NCBI GenBank assembly: GCA_037447655.1
Contig: JBBHKE010000364.1
Span: forward strand, 1-27,928
Reading direction: 5' to 3'
DNA from: Zygnema cylindricum
Taxonomy: Eukaryota > Streptophyta > Zygnematophyceae > Zygnematales > Zygnemataceae
DNA length: 27,928 nucleotides
A program made the position numbers and the translations under genes. The notes below the pieces were generated by a model. That model saw nothing but the letters and a program-made list of their open reading frames with translations. It made no database searches and was not told the DNA's origin. Positions 8,902 through 19,115 of the stretch are shown one piece after another; within the stretch, counting starts at the first letter, position 1; each line of letters begins with the position of its first letter.

Positions 8902-9805
8902 GGTTGAAAAAAAGTAATTAATACTCACTTCTTAATTTATAATCTAGAGTGAAGAGAGAGTGAGTGAGATTCTTCATGGCTGCCGCCATAGTCAGAAAGA
9001 AACAGGGTGACAGGCAGACAAATTGATAGATTGCCAAAATGTGACCCTAAACCAAATTTGAACCTAAGTCAGTGAAGTATCACATAGACGTACGCCTTAA
9101 CCATTATGGAATAACCAAACGATACACAAATCCAGTTTGTTAAGTATTTAAAGTGTCACGCAAAACGTCACTTTCATTAAATCAGACCAAAATTGACGCA
9201 AAGGCATCTATAGTCAAACGGCGCTCGCGAATGCAAATCTAACCCTGTAAAATACCTGATAAGACGGACATCCTCGCCCCCGCCTAACCCAAATGAATCT
9301 TTGGCGGCTTTCAAACATAGCGGCACGCTGTGCCACGTGGCGCCACATCTTTGGACGCCAGAAAAGATAGGAGGAGGAACGATGGCTCCTATATAGACAA
9401 GTGTCAACCAGAAGGCCATGTTGTACAATGGCCGTACAAAAAGTACAATCGGCCACCGTACCTTATTTTACTATACACCCTTTTGATTGGGCGAGGGTTG
9501 AGCAGTAAGTAGTTATGAGTAGGAGTGAAGGGACTTAGCGTGTTCGAGGCGCCTCTCTCCAGGTGACCTTTTGTATTTATAGGCCATCTTTGGCCAACCA
9601 TAACTTACAGCTCAGGGGAGAAAATTCACTGATTCTTTTTGCGTTTGACTCACGAGAGTCTTGTCCTCACAAGAGTTAGGGTGGTCAGAATATTTGTGTG
9701 CCTGGGCCGCAATTATTAAGTAGGAAACTGAAAGGGTCAAATATTATCCTAGAGGCTTTACATAAGGTGCTCATTCTATGGGTTAATGGAGACCACAAAA
9801 TTTCA
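8902..9805 (+). repeat. E2 3' LTR (904 bp)
   Basis: It starts GGTTGAAAAA (the canonical first T is mutated) and ends ...ACCACAAAATTTCA. It includes an antisense tRNA-like module (about 9045-9116), G-box CCACGTGG (9333-9340), GTAC cluster (about 9421-9475), ATTGG (CCAAT box, near 9485) and a TATA-like TATTTATA (9574-9581). Confidence 0.85.
9045..9116 (-). other. tRNA-like module in the E2 3' LTR
   Basis: On the minus strand an A-box-like CCATAATGGTTAAGGCG precedes a B-box-like GGTTCAAATTT (complement of 9054-9064). The D-loop word TGGTTAAGGCG resembles Ser/Leu tRNAs. It is antisense to the LTR and about 145-215 bp from the LTR start, matching the position in E1. Confidence 0.45.
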
Positions 9806-11068
9806 CTGACCACCATTAAAAAGAAAAAGGTTAGTGCAGAAGGGAAATGATGAGATGTCTCGCTAGGATAGACTTCTGGCCGCAGCTAAGGCCTTTGATG
9901 AGGAGGAGCGGAGGAGGGATATTCCAACCGTTGCTAGGGGGGGGAGGCAAGTGAAAGCAGTGGGGGTGAATGATCACAAATTTCAAAGGAACCTGAGTAC
10001 AATCCGCTCCGAGAGGGTGAACTAGAGGACGAAGGCGACCATGAGCTCTTAGAAGCTGAAGAACCCGAGAAGAGTTAAACACCCCCACCAGAGGAGAAAT
10101 GCGCCTCTGATTTGGAGGTGTGGAGGGACCCTAAGAAGGAGAGCACTACATATGAGCAATCTCTGAAAAACTCTAACAAGAGGGCAGAAGAGCGGTTCCC
10201 TAACGAGAACGATGTATATGTACTCCCACGAGAAGTAAGGGAAACGGAGAAAGAAATCAAAAGAGAGGAAGAAATTCCCGATTACTTATTTCCACAGCAT
10301 GCCGATCCCGAAAACCCCGATCTCACCTTCTGTTTTGGAAAACGGCTCTATTCTAAACCATCGAAGTGGCTAGCAAAGTGGCGCACGGGGAAGTCTGGAG
10401 AACCACTCAACATCCCTACTAATGTTCCTTATCACCCTGTGTGGAATTTCATGCGGACGACAGATCCGGGGAACAATCAGAAGGGCTACGTGAAACTAAA
10501 CCCTCACTCCTTGCTGTTTGTAGAGGTGGTTGAGGACCACTACCGCTATCGTGTGGATGTTCCCAGCCTACTCTGGCAGTATCACCCATGGGACGTCCAT
10601 CACCACCACAACATTACAAGAGCCGAAGTCACACCCGCGGTACGACGCTAAAACTAGCCCGAAAGAACGCGCTGCAGCAAGCCCGAGTGGTTCGGAAACA
10701 CTCATCCTTCAAGCTAAGAAAGGTGCCTTAGTGGAACCTCGAAATGGAAGAAGAGGAAGCACCATCCGCGGCTCCCTAAAGTACGGCACTAGAGGAATTA
10801 GATCTTCCCCAATCGCAACCATTAGCACTAGAGAATGTTATAGAGGGAAGGAATGAAGATTTGAGATGGCCGATCACTCGGCGACGGCTGGCAGTCGCCG
10901 ATCATCACATAGGTCTCTTGGATATGAAATACCATGACCTCCAAGGTAAGTTTGATGAGCAGAAAGATAGCCACCATCTTTCCTCTAATGGAGAGACTCA
11001 CTCCACTAAGAGTTCCAAGAGTTTTGCCGCGAGACCTTCGAAATCCTCCCACAATTCCAGTTTCATTA
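9806..11068 (+). pseudogene. unrecognised coding sequence, interrupted by copia E3
   Basis: The sequence between E2 and E3 is less AT-rich and has an open frame at 10079-10651 of about 190 codons, extended upstream through one stop (10076-10078) by an acidic run. The frame has no ATG at its start. After 10651 the best reading continues in another frame to the E3 boundary, with stops near 10724 and 10779 and the stretch RWPITRRRLAV after 10861. Features are a highly charged N-terminal part, the words PYHPVWNFMRTTDPG and SLLWQYHPWDVHHHHN, and a Ser/Lys-rich end. I do not recognise the family; a gag-like or structural protein of another element is possible, as is a host gene. The frame resumes across the E3 insertion at 23887. 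Confidence 0.45.
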
Positions 11069-11289
11069 TGTTGAAATCACTACATTTAGGGAAAGTATTT
11101 TCTAGGTTTTAATTAGCTAAAATAGCTAAAAGAATAAGCACACGCAATCTGCCTCCACCTTCTCTCTCTATCCTCCATACTTGTCGTAGTTAGTGAAGGA
11201 AAGAGAGGGCGATGGAGCGAAGGCTGCCTCAGCTCCATAGGCAGGACTAAAGAGTGACCTAAGTCACTCTCAACAAAAGGTTGAGTTCG

Positions 11290-11350
11290 GCAGGACTCGA
11301 ACCTCCGACCGGAGAGCGAGGCGTAGCTGTCAGCTCTTACCGGTCTGTCG
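11290..11350 (-). other. tRNA-like module in the E3 5' LTR
   Basis: The minus strand has a perfect RNA polymerase III B box, GGTTCGAGTCC (complement of 11293-11303), preceded by GGTCGGA as in real tRNA variable loop/T-arms. Upstream is ACCGGTAAGAGCTGACAGC, which resembles a tRNA D-loop (GGTAAGAGC). The T-stem pairs at 4 of 5 positions. This is the most tRNA-like of the LTR modules. Confidence 0.55.
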
Positions 11351-11691
11351 TTGTAATCCGTAAGGATACATAGGGTTTGATAGCTATTTAAACATTAGCT
11401 AGATCATTAATCCGATTAACGGAATACCAAATTAAAGACATAGGAACTAGTTGGGTTTTAGTGCGCACGAAACAAATGTGCCAGACATTTGTTATTTTCG
11501 ACGACGAACATTAAAAGCCAGTTTAGGTACGACGGCCCACATCATAATCGGGATCTCGAAATGGCCATCATGGCGGTTTTCGGATGTGACATGACTTGTC
11601 TACACATGGCAAGATATCATTGGGAAGCGGGGATCCCGGGGAGCATAAAGACGAGTCCGAAGGAGATAGACGTCCCCTCCAGGGCCTTGTG

Positions 11692-11850
11692 GTACACCAG
11701 CCGTACAAAAAATACATCGGCCGTAGTACCTTTTTGTATTGAATAGTCTTCTGATTGGTTCGTACATTAGTAGATAGGGGTTGAGTGAGGGGTTTAGAAC
11801 TTAGAGAATTGAGGAGGTAGCCGCCTCTCTCCCAACAAGCTTGTATAAAT
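11692..11850 (+). promoter_or_regulatory. E3 5' LTR core promoter: GTAC cluster, CCAAT and TATA box
   Basis: GTAC cores in GCCGTACAAAA and GTAGTACC are followed by CTGATTGGTTCGTAC (a reverse CCAAT box) and by TATAAAT at 11844-11850. The same order occurs in the other LTRs. Transcription is expected to start about 30 bp after the TATA box, defining R. Confidence 0.6.
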
Positions 11851-11916
11851 ATTGGCATCTATGCCACTTGATAATTAATTGCCTGGTTGGGCATTTTCAG
11901 TGATTCTTTTTGCTGT

Positions 11917-11950
11917 GGACTTAGGGGAGTCCAGACTGCACAGGGTGCAG
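11917..11950 (+). other. tandem R/U5 hairpins in the E3 5' LTR
   Basis: GGACT(TAGGGG)AGTCC (11917-11932) is followed three bases later by CTGCAC(AGG)GTGCAG (11936-11950). Equivalent paired stems occur at the same place in the E3 3' LTR, both E4 LTRs, the 2025-2410 fragment and E1. Confidence 0.6.
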
Positions 11951-12065
11951 TTAGATTGTCTATTTACTTGCTTGAGTAGCAGAGATCCTGTTTGCAAGAG
12001 GGCTATCCAAAAGCTATCTAGAGGCTTAGTAAATTTAGTGATCCAATGGGGGACACAGAATTGCT

Positions 12066-12080
12066 GGTTATGGGCCCACC
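12066..12080 (+). promoter_or_regulatory. E3 primer-binding site overlapping the gag start codon
   Basis: GGTTATGGGCCCACC immediately follows the LTR and complements the anticodon stem-loop of initiator tRNA-Met. The ATG at 12070-12072 opens the gag frame. Confidence 0.8.
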
Positions 12081-15000
12081 CTCTAGGGTGCCCATCTTCA
12101 ACGGATCTGGGTTCATTTACTGGGAAGCCATGATGATAGGGGCATTGTGTGAAAAACGATATTGCGATATCGTCAGTGGAAAAGTGAAACTTTCATCTTA
12201 GGGAACCCCACCAGGGTTTGATGGAGTGACGTATTTTTCAACAGCATCTGCTCCAAACGGAGGAGACACACTATGGGGACACCAGTGTGTTCGAAAAAAG
12301 GAAAGGAAAAGAGACACCTTTTACTCCTATTGCCACGGCACCCGGAGTGGTGGTCGTGAAGACCGAGGAAAACGATATTCAAATGTGGGACTACACCAAC
12401 ATGAATGCTAGACATTTCATTATGAGGCACCTCACTCAAGCTCTAACGACCTTTCATCTTCACATCTTCAAGGCCGCAGAGTTGTGGATGACTTTAGTGG
12501 AGTTCTATAAAGATGGTACCATTTAAGAGCTGCAGGTGGTGGAAGAAAGGTTGGGGAGTTACAGTTCGAAAGGAGGGAAGATGTTAGATTACTCTAGTGA
12601 TCTCTCTTGCCTTTATATGGAGATGGAGAGTGCTGGATGGACAGGCACTATGAAGATGAAAGTCAACACTCTCATCATGAAGCTCCCTGAGGAGTATAAA
12701 AACATAGTGTACCGAGTGCAAGAAATGGATGATAGTTCTTGGAAGTGGAACACCGTGGTCAAAATGATACTTGTATAGGAGAACATCATCGAGATCCGCA
12801 GAGGAGGGAAGAGCTTTCAAGCTCTAGCTGCCGGAACAGACCGGTGGAGGAAGGATCCGAAGAAGCCGTACAACATCTTCAAAGAGGACCAATGTGGAGA
12901 ACCTAGGCCTCCAAAGGGTCTTTGCCATTTCTACAAAAAGTCGGGTCACTTCATAGCTGATTCGATCAAGTTGTCGGAGCTGAGGCTCCTAGAAAGCCGT
13001 TGAGGGGGTTCTTCCGGAGGGAAGAAGAAGGCACTTGTGGTCACACGAATGAAAGGAGAGACTGAGGAGGAGAGTCTTCTGAGTAGGAGGATGGGGAGCT
13101 TGTATTTGACGAGAATTTGGAAGAGAAGGAGATTCCTCGGAAACAAAAGTGTGCTCTTAGAGCCATTCGGGAAGCTTCTGAGGAAGGATGGATCATTGAT
13201 TCATGTGCATCCATGTATATGTGCAGTGATAGGCATCTCTTCACTAAGCTAAGAAAGATCCCTACTGTAGAAATAAAGTATGGGGATGGGAGAGTTGTTA
13301 CCACACATCTAGTGGGATCGGTAGATCTAAAAGTTTTAGTAAAGGGTAAGACTTCTATACTCACCTTCTCAGATGTGCTTTACATTCCTCAGCTAAGTAA
13401 AAATCTTGTGTCTACTTCTGTATTAGATGACAAAGATTTTGATACCTTTCCTAGAAAGGGAATCTTTACAGCTAAGTATGGAGATGAAGTTTACTTCACA
13501 GCAGATAAGCGTAGCCAATGAATGTTTAGGCTTAACCTCAGTAATGAAAAGAAAAGTGCTTACTATGGTGGTGTCTCAAGCTTGATGATTTGGCATAAGC
13601 GGTTGGGGCATGTGCATTTTTATAGGCTGAGGGAAATGAAAAAACTGGGTGTAGTAGAAGGCATTCAGTTTGGGGATAAGGAAATGATGGATGATTGTAG
13701 TGGCTGTGCCCAAGGTAAGGCTTACAGACTTCCCTTTCTCAAAAATGCCACGTATAGAGGTGATAAAGTATTAGATCTGGTCCACACAGACATCTGGGGA
13801 CCAGCAAGAGTACCTTCGGTTGGGGGGAACAGGTATATGCTGACAATTACTGATGATTGGTCTAGATATTCTAGAGTCTACTTCCTCAAAACAAAGTCTG
13901 AAACACCAAAGTACTTCAAAGAATACCAAGCCTGGAGTGAAAAGTTGCACGGAACCCCCATTAAGAGAATAAGAAGTGGTAATGGGGGAGAGTACACCTC
14001 TAACCAGTTTGAAGAATACTTGAGAGATGAGGAGTTCAATATCGGAAAACTGTACCGAATAATCCATAACAAAATGGGTTAGCTGAGAGGTTGAACCGGA
14101 TTTTGGGAGATAGTGTGTGTAGTATGTTGGCAGATAAGAAAATAGGAAGATGATTTTGGGCAGAAGCCATGAACTGTGCTAACTACATTAAGAATAGAGA
14201 CCTCACTACGGACGTCAAAGGAATGACACCTTATGAGAGATGGGTTGGAACGAAACCGGATATTTCTCACTTGAAAGTATTCGGTAGTCAAGTTTATAGT
14301 CTTGACACAAATAAAAAAAACTGGAAACTAGATGCTAAAGGAAAACCTGGATATTTTGTGGGATACGATGACAATGTCAGGGATATAGAGTCTATGACTT
14401 AGCTAAAAAAGATATTATTCTGGTAAAGCTCCTAGTTGTCATGGATGAAGGGAAGTCATTTGATCCTTTTAAATACACCGAGAAAATTAGAATCAGTTTT
14501 GAGTCCAAGAGTGAGGATAACTTCGATCTTCCCAGAAAGGACACAAGTAAAACCGTGATTGCAGATTCAAGGGAGATCCAAGATGGGGGAGATATACCGG
14601 AATCTCCTCATATTTCTACACACTTTGGGGAGAGAGAGGAAGAGGAGCCAAAACCGGCTTTCATGGATAGGGGAATGATGAGACATTGCAGAGGAATCCA
14701 AGACTTCCCTCCATTCCAGCTTCGGACTTCGAGGGAGGACGTAAGAGCAGCAAAAGACTACAAGATAAACAGGCTGCTCACAAGGTAACAAAGCTATCTC
14801 ACCCAGAGGAGCCTCAGTCATACTCGGAGGGAATAGACAGGCCGGAGAAAGACCGATGGGTGAGAGCCATAAATGATGAGATGGCTTCTATCATGGAAGC
14901 GAATACTTGGGAGCTAGTGGACTGTCCTCCAAAAGAAAACCTATCGGGTGCAAATGGGTATTTAAACTAAAGCTGAACCCAAATAATACCATTGAGAGAT

Positions 15001-16399
15001 ATAACGCTCGGTTGGTAGCAAAGGGGTTCACCCAAAAAAAATAGATAGATTATGAGGAGACTTTTGTTCCTGTGGTTTGGTTCCTATCTGTAAGGATTCT
15101 CTTTAGTCTAGCAGCAGCGGAAGACATGGAAATTCACCAAATGGATATCAAGACCGCCTTCCTCAACGGTGAACTAGAGGAAGAAATCTTCATGCGGCAA
15201 CCAGAGGGTTTTGTACAGGAAGGAGAAGAGAGCAAAGTCTGCAGGCTCATAAAGTTTTTATATGGACTGAAGCAGGCTCCTAGACAATGGAACAAGAAAC
15301 TAGATGAGTTTCTCACCGGTCTAGGATATATTCGGATCAGTTCTCAACATTCTATTTATACGTTTGAGGATGAGAATAGTGTGATTTTTATACAATTTAT
15401 GTGGATGATTTGCTGGTGTTAAGTAAGTCTATGGAAAAGATCAATAAGCCAAAAAAGGATCTTAAGAGCATATTTGACATGAAGGATTTAGGGGAGGCTA
15501 AATATATTTTGGGAAATTAAATGGAAAGAGATAGGGGGAAGAGGATAATCAAACTTACTCAGAAAGAAGCTATGGGAAATATGCTTGAGAAATTTCAGAT
15601 GGAAAAGGCAAACAGTAGTACCACTCCCATAGACTTGAAGAAAGTAAGTGATGGAAATGTAGAAGGAGGAGTGATGATACTAGATGATCAGATGAGTCCA
15701 GAAGAGAGACAGTTTATGAAGTCTATTCCGTACAGACATGTTGTAGGAAGCTTGATTTACTTTATGAATTGTACTAGACCGGACATAGCAGCAGCAGTTG
15801 GAGTCCTAAGTAGGAGTCTTAATGATCCTAGGAAGAGAGACTGGGAGGCAGCCAAGAAAGTCATGAGATACTTCGTGGGAACTAGAGATTTATAGTTGCA
15901 CTTGGGAGGGGAGCACACTGACATCACTACTTGGAGTGTTGCCAGTTATGGGGATGCACCAATGAGAAGATGCACTTCTGGGTATGTGTTGTATGTGGGG
16001 GAAGGTGCTTGCTGCTGGAGCAGCAAGCAACAAAAGGTGGTTGTTCAGTCCACTATAGAGGCTGAGTACATGGCCTCTTCTTCTGCTGTAAAAGAGCTGA
16101 TGTGGGTCAAGTCTTTATTGCAACAAATGGGGTATATGAACAAGGGAGTGCATGAAGTGTTTTGTGATAATCAGGCTGCAATTGCAAATGCAGCCAATTC
16201 AAAACATCATTTCACGGCTAAGCATATGGATATAAGATTGAGTTTTGTGAGGGAAATAGTTGAAAACAAAATTGTGAATCTGGTGTATAGAGGTGATGGG
16301 GAAATGGTGGCTGATATGATGACAAAACTTGTGCCATCCCCTAAGTTAAGATATTGTAGAGAAAAGTGTGAATTAAAAGTGAAACTAAAATTAGACTAG
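12070..16399 (+). pseudogene. E3 gag-pol remnant
   Basis: The frame opens MGPPSRVPIFNG and meets a TAG near 12199. Later blocks are gag (12287-12778), zinc knuckle with two Cys lost (CHFYKKSGHFIADS, about 12919-12963), protease with DSG changed to DSC (about 13192-13206), GAG-pre-integrase plus integrase (13522-14082, with WHKRLGHVHF and the CSGCAQ pair, then HTDIWGP), the integrase-RT linker (14169-14788), RT (14686-15422, frameshifted at the catalytic YVDD), and RNase H (15896-16399, with TTWS, QSTIEAEYM, FCDNQAA and HMDIRLSF). The second catalytic Asp of integrase (SDNGGE in the family) reads SGNGGE. The 4.33-kb length matches a full polyprotein. The closest relative in the window is E4. 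It cannot make active enzymes. Confidence 0.87.
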
Positions 16400-16404
16400 A
16401 AAAT
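16400..16404 (+). repeat. E4 target-site duplication, left copy (AAAAT)
   Basis: AAAAT lies between the E3 pol stop codon (16397-16399) and the E4 end TGCAATTCTG. It is identical to 22874-22878. A 5-bp duplication is the norm for copia integrases. Confidence 0.85.
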
Positions 16405-17485
16405 TGCAATTCTGTGTCCTCCATTGGACTACAGAATACAGGAAGCCTCTAGATAGTATTTAACTAACCCACTTTAAGCCACGACCACTTCTGCCTAAGA
16501 AGGCAAACTGACAATTTGACTGCACCCCTGTGCAGCCTAGACTCCACTGAGTCCGTAGCAAAAAGAATCACTGAAAATGGCCAACCAGCCGATAAGTTAT
16601 AGGGTGGCAAAGATGCCAATATATACAAACTCTCAGAGAGAGAGGACTATCTACCTACATTTTCCTAACTCCTAGTTTTTCCTAATTCCCTCTCACAGCT
16701 CCTATCTACTGCCTGTAGAAACCAATCACAAAATTGTATAGTACTAGAAAGTACTACTGCCGATGTACTTTCTGTACGGCCTCTGTACGACAAGGCCATT
16801 AAGTGGACGCGTGTCCACTTTCCACTCGTCCGTACGTTCCTCGGAATTCCCGCGAACGAATGATGTCTTCCTACGTGGCGCCAAGTCATGCCACGTAACT
16901 AAATGCCAAAATGACCATTCCGGGATTTCGGCGATGATGTGCGCCGTTAGATTTGACGCGAAATTCAATCATGGCCGTAATAAATACTTGCGCGATATTT
17001 GTTTCGCTGTCGAAACAAAATGCGCGATATCCATTTCAAACAAGTACAGTACTCCGTGTTGTTCTTTGGTCTAAAATAGACCGCAGAAGCCACCCAAACT
17101 ATCATGCAAAAAGCTAAGCGAAGCTAGGTCGACGAACAATCATTTGAAATGCATCCTCCATTTAACATACAACAACATTTAGGGTTTCATGGAATAATCA
17201 ACATAAATAAACCCTATGACAACATCTAAGGTTTGATGGAATAATCGACATGGTACCGGGATCAAATCTCTGGTCCGTCAAGTATATTTTTAGTAACCTA
17301 CTAAAAATAGCTGTCTGTTGAACTAAGGCAGCCATGGATCAACCTCTCTCTCTTTCCTTCAGTGACTACAACAAGTATGGGGGCTAGAGAGCGGAGGTGG
17401 AGGCAGGCTGTCCGTCCTTTTATTTTCCTTTTATAAAAACACATTTAAACCTAGAAAATACTTTAGAAATCTATAAATTTCAACA
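16405..17485 (-). repeat. E4 3' LTR (1081 bp)
   Basis: On the minus strand it reads TGTTGAAATT... to ...CACAGAATTGCA. It matches the 5' LTR closely at 16405 to about 17033 and about 17250 to 17485. The block between (about 17034-17249) has no counterpart in the 5' LTR. That block contains an internal direct repeat, GATGGAATAATCGACAT-like, at about 17183-17204 and 17229-17251. GTAC cores (about 16741-16788), CCAAT (about 16731-16735) and a TATA-like ATATATA (16619-16625) are present. Confidence 0.9.
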
Positions 17486-17493
17486 CTCCCCTT
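17486..17493 (-). promoter_or_regulatory. E4 polypurine tract
   Basis: Minus-strand AAGGGGAG sits directly before the TGTTG of the 3' LTR, six bases after the pol stop codon (17499-17501). Confidence 0.78.
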
Positions 17494-17498
17494 ATTTT

Positions 17499-19067
17499 CT
17501 AGTCTAATTTTAATTTTTCTTTCAACCCACATTTTTCCCGACAATATTTTAGTTTAGGAGAGGGCACAGGTTTGGTCATCATGTCAGCCACCATTTCTTC
17601 ATCGGGTCTATACACAAGATTTATAATTTTATTTTCAACTTTTTCTCTTACGAAGCTTAATCTTATGTCCATATGTTTTGCTTTGAAATGGTGTTTTGGA
17701 TTGGCTGCAATTGCAATTGCAGCTTGGTTATCGCAAAAGATTTCATGCACTCCCTCTTTCATAAATCCCAGTTCTTGTAACAATGATTTCACCCATATTA
17801 GTTCTTTTACAGCAGAACACGACGCCATATACTCAGCCTCCATAGTAGACTGAGCAACCACCTTTTGTTGCTTACTGCTCCAACAGCAAGCACCTTCCCC
17901 CACATACAAAACATATCCAGAAGTGCATCTTCTCATAGGTGCATCCCCATAACTGGCGTCACTCCAAGTGGTGATATCAGTGTGCTCCCCTCCCAAATGC
18001 AACCATAATTCTCTGGTTCCAACCAGATATCTCATGACTCTCTTGGCTGCCTCCCAGTCTCTCTTCCTAGGATCATTAAGACTCCTACTGAGTACTCCAA
18101 CTGCTGCCGCTATGTCCGGCATGGTACAGTTCATAAAATAGATTAAGCTTCCTACGACCTGTCTATAAGGGATAGACTTCATGAACTCTCTCTCTTCTGG
18201 ACTCATCTGATCGTCTAAGATCATCACTCCTCCTTCTACACTCCCATCACTTACTTTTTTCAAGTCCATGGGAGTGGTACAACTGTTAGCATTTTCCATC
18301 TGGAATTTCTCAAGCATATTACCTATTGCTTCTTTCTGAGTAAGTCTGATAATCTTCTTCCCCCTATCTCTCTCCATTTGGATCCCCAAAATATATTTTG
18401 CCTCCCCTAAATCCTTCATATCAAATCTGCCCCTAAGATCTTTCTTTAGCCTATTGATATTCTCCAAAGACTTACTTAACACAAGCAGATCATCCACATA
18501 AATTGCAATAAAAATGACACCATTCTCATCATCAAACATATAGATAGAATGGTCAGAGTTGATCCGGATGTATCCCAGATCGGTGAGAAATTCATCTAGT
18601 TTCTTATTCCACTGTCGGGGAGCCTGTTCCAGTCCATATAAGGACTTTATGAGCCTGCAGAATTTGCTCTCTTCTCCTTCTTCCACAAACCCCACGGGTT
18701 GCCTCATAAAAATTTCTTCCTCTAACTCACCATTAAGTAAAGCAGTCTTAATGTCCATCTCGTGTATTTCCATGTCTTCCGCTGCGGCCAGACTGAGGAG
18801 AATCCTTACCGATGGGAACTGAAGAACTGGAGCAAAGGTCTCCACATAGTCAATCCCTTCTTTTTGGGTGAACCCCTTCGCTACCAATCGAGCCTTATAC
18901 CTCTCAATTGTATTATCTGGGTTCAGTTTTAGTTTAAATACCCATTTACATCCAATAGGTTTTCTGTCTGGAGGGCAATCCGCTAGTTCCCAAGTATTTG
19001 CTTCCATAATAGAAGCCATCTCATCATTTATGGCTCTAATCCATCTTTCTTTCTCTGGACTATTCAC
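17499..19067 (-). CDS. E4 reverse transcriptase and RNase H block (522 codons)
   Basis: All copia RT landmarks are present: CKWVFKLKLNPDNTIERYKA (about residue 49), ARLVAKGFTQKEGIDY, EIHEMDIKTALLNGELEEE, SLYGLEQAPRQWNKKLDEF, and the catalytic YVDDLL in IAIYVDDLLVLSKS. RNase H follows with TTWSDASYGDAP, STMEAEYMA, FCDNQAA and KHMDIRLSFVRE, which supply the acidic catalytic residues. The tail ends shortly before the polypurine tract. The listed start is a GTG inside the polyprotein, reached after the TAG at 19118, so no native start is implied. No lesion is visible within the block. Confidence 0.9.
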   Translation of the reverse strand: MNSPEKERWIRAINDEMASIMEANTWELADCPPDRKPIGCKWVFKLKLNPDNTIERYKARLVAKGFTQKEGIDYVETFAPVLQFPSVRILLSLAAAEDMEIHEMDIKTALLNGELEEEIFMRQPVGFVEEGEESKFCRLIKSLYGLEQAPRQWNKKLDEFLTDLGYIRINSDHSIYMFDDENGVIFIAIYVDDLLVLSKSLENINRLKKDLRGRFDMKDLGEAKYILGIQMERDRGKKIIRLTQKEAIGNMLEKFQMENANSCTTPMDLKKVSDGSVEGGVMILDDQMSPEEREFMKSIPYRQVVGSLIYFMNCTMPDIAAAVGVLSRSLNDPRKRDWEAAKRVMRYLVGTRELWLHLGGEHTDITTWSDASYGDAPMRRCTSGYVLYVGEGACCWSSKQQKVVAQSTMEAEYMASCSAVKELIWVKSLLQELGFMKEGVHEIFCDNQAAIAIAANPKHHFKAKHMDIRLSFVREKVENKIINLVYRPDEEMVADMMTKPVPSPKLKYCREKCGLKEKLKLD

Positions 19068-19115
19068 TCCCTCTAAGTAAGACTGAAGCTCATCTGGGTG
19101 AGATAGCTTAGTTAC

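Larger units (their letters stand above)
3975..9805 (+). mobile_element. E2: degenerate Ty1/copia retrotransposon with truncated 5' LTR
   Basis: The order is a partial 5' LTR (3975-4486), primer-binding site (4487-4501), decayed gag-pol (4491-8888), polypurine tract (8894-8901) and full 3' LTR (8902-9805). The domain order protease, integrase, RT, RNase H defines Ty1/copia. Numerous stops and frameshifts make it the oldest-looking copy together with E3. Because the left end is missing, a target duplication cannot be tested; the right flank is CTGAC. Confidence 0.85.
11069..12065 (+). repeat. E3 5' LTR (997 bp)
   Basis: It runs TGTTGAAATC... to ...GACACAGAATTGCT; the last base is mutated from the A seen in other copies. 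It carries an antisense tRNA-like module (about 11290-11350), GTAC-core cluster (about 11692-11745), ATTGG CCAAT box (11754-11758), TATA box and R/U5 hairpins. The G-box position reads CACATGGC, one base off. Confidence 0.87.

Noticed and set aside
10112-10651. Capsid or coat-like gene of an integrated DNA or pararetrovirus
   Set aside because: No motif of such a family can be seen; it is kept only as an unrecognised coding remnant.
11290-11350. Functional tRNA gene
   Set aside because: The B box is perfect, but acceptor and anticodon stems do not form properly, and it is part of a repeated LTR.
11489-12133. Short open frames within the E3 5' LTR on both strands
   Set aside because: They fall in the LTR and primer-site region, are not kept in the 3' LTR, and have no domain.
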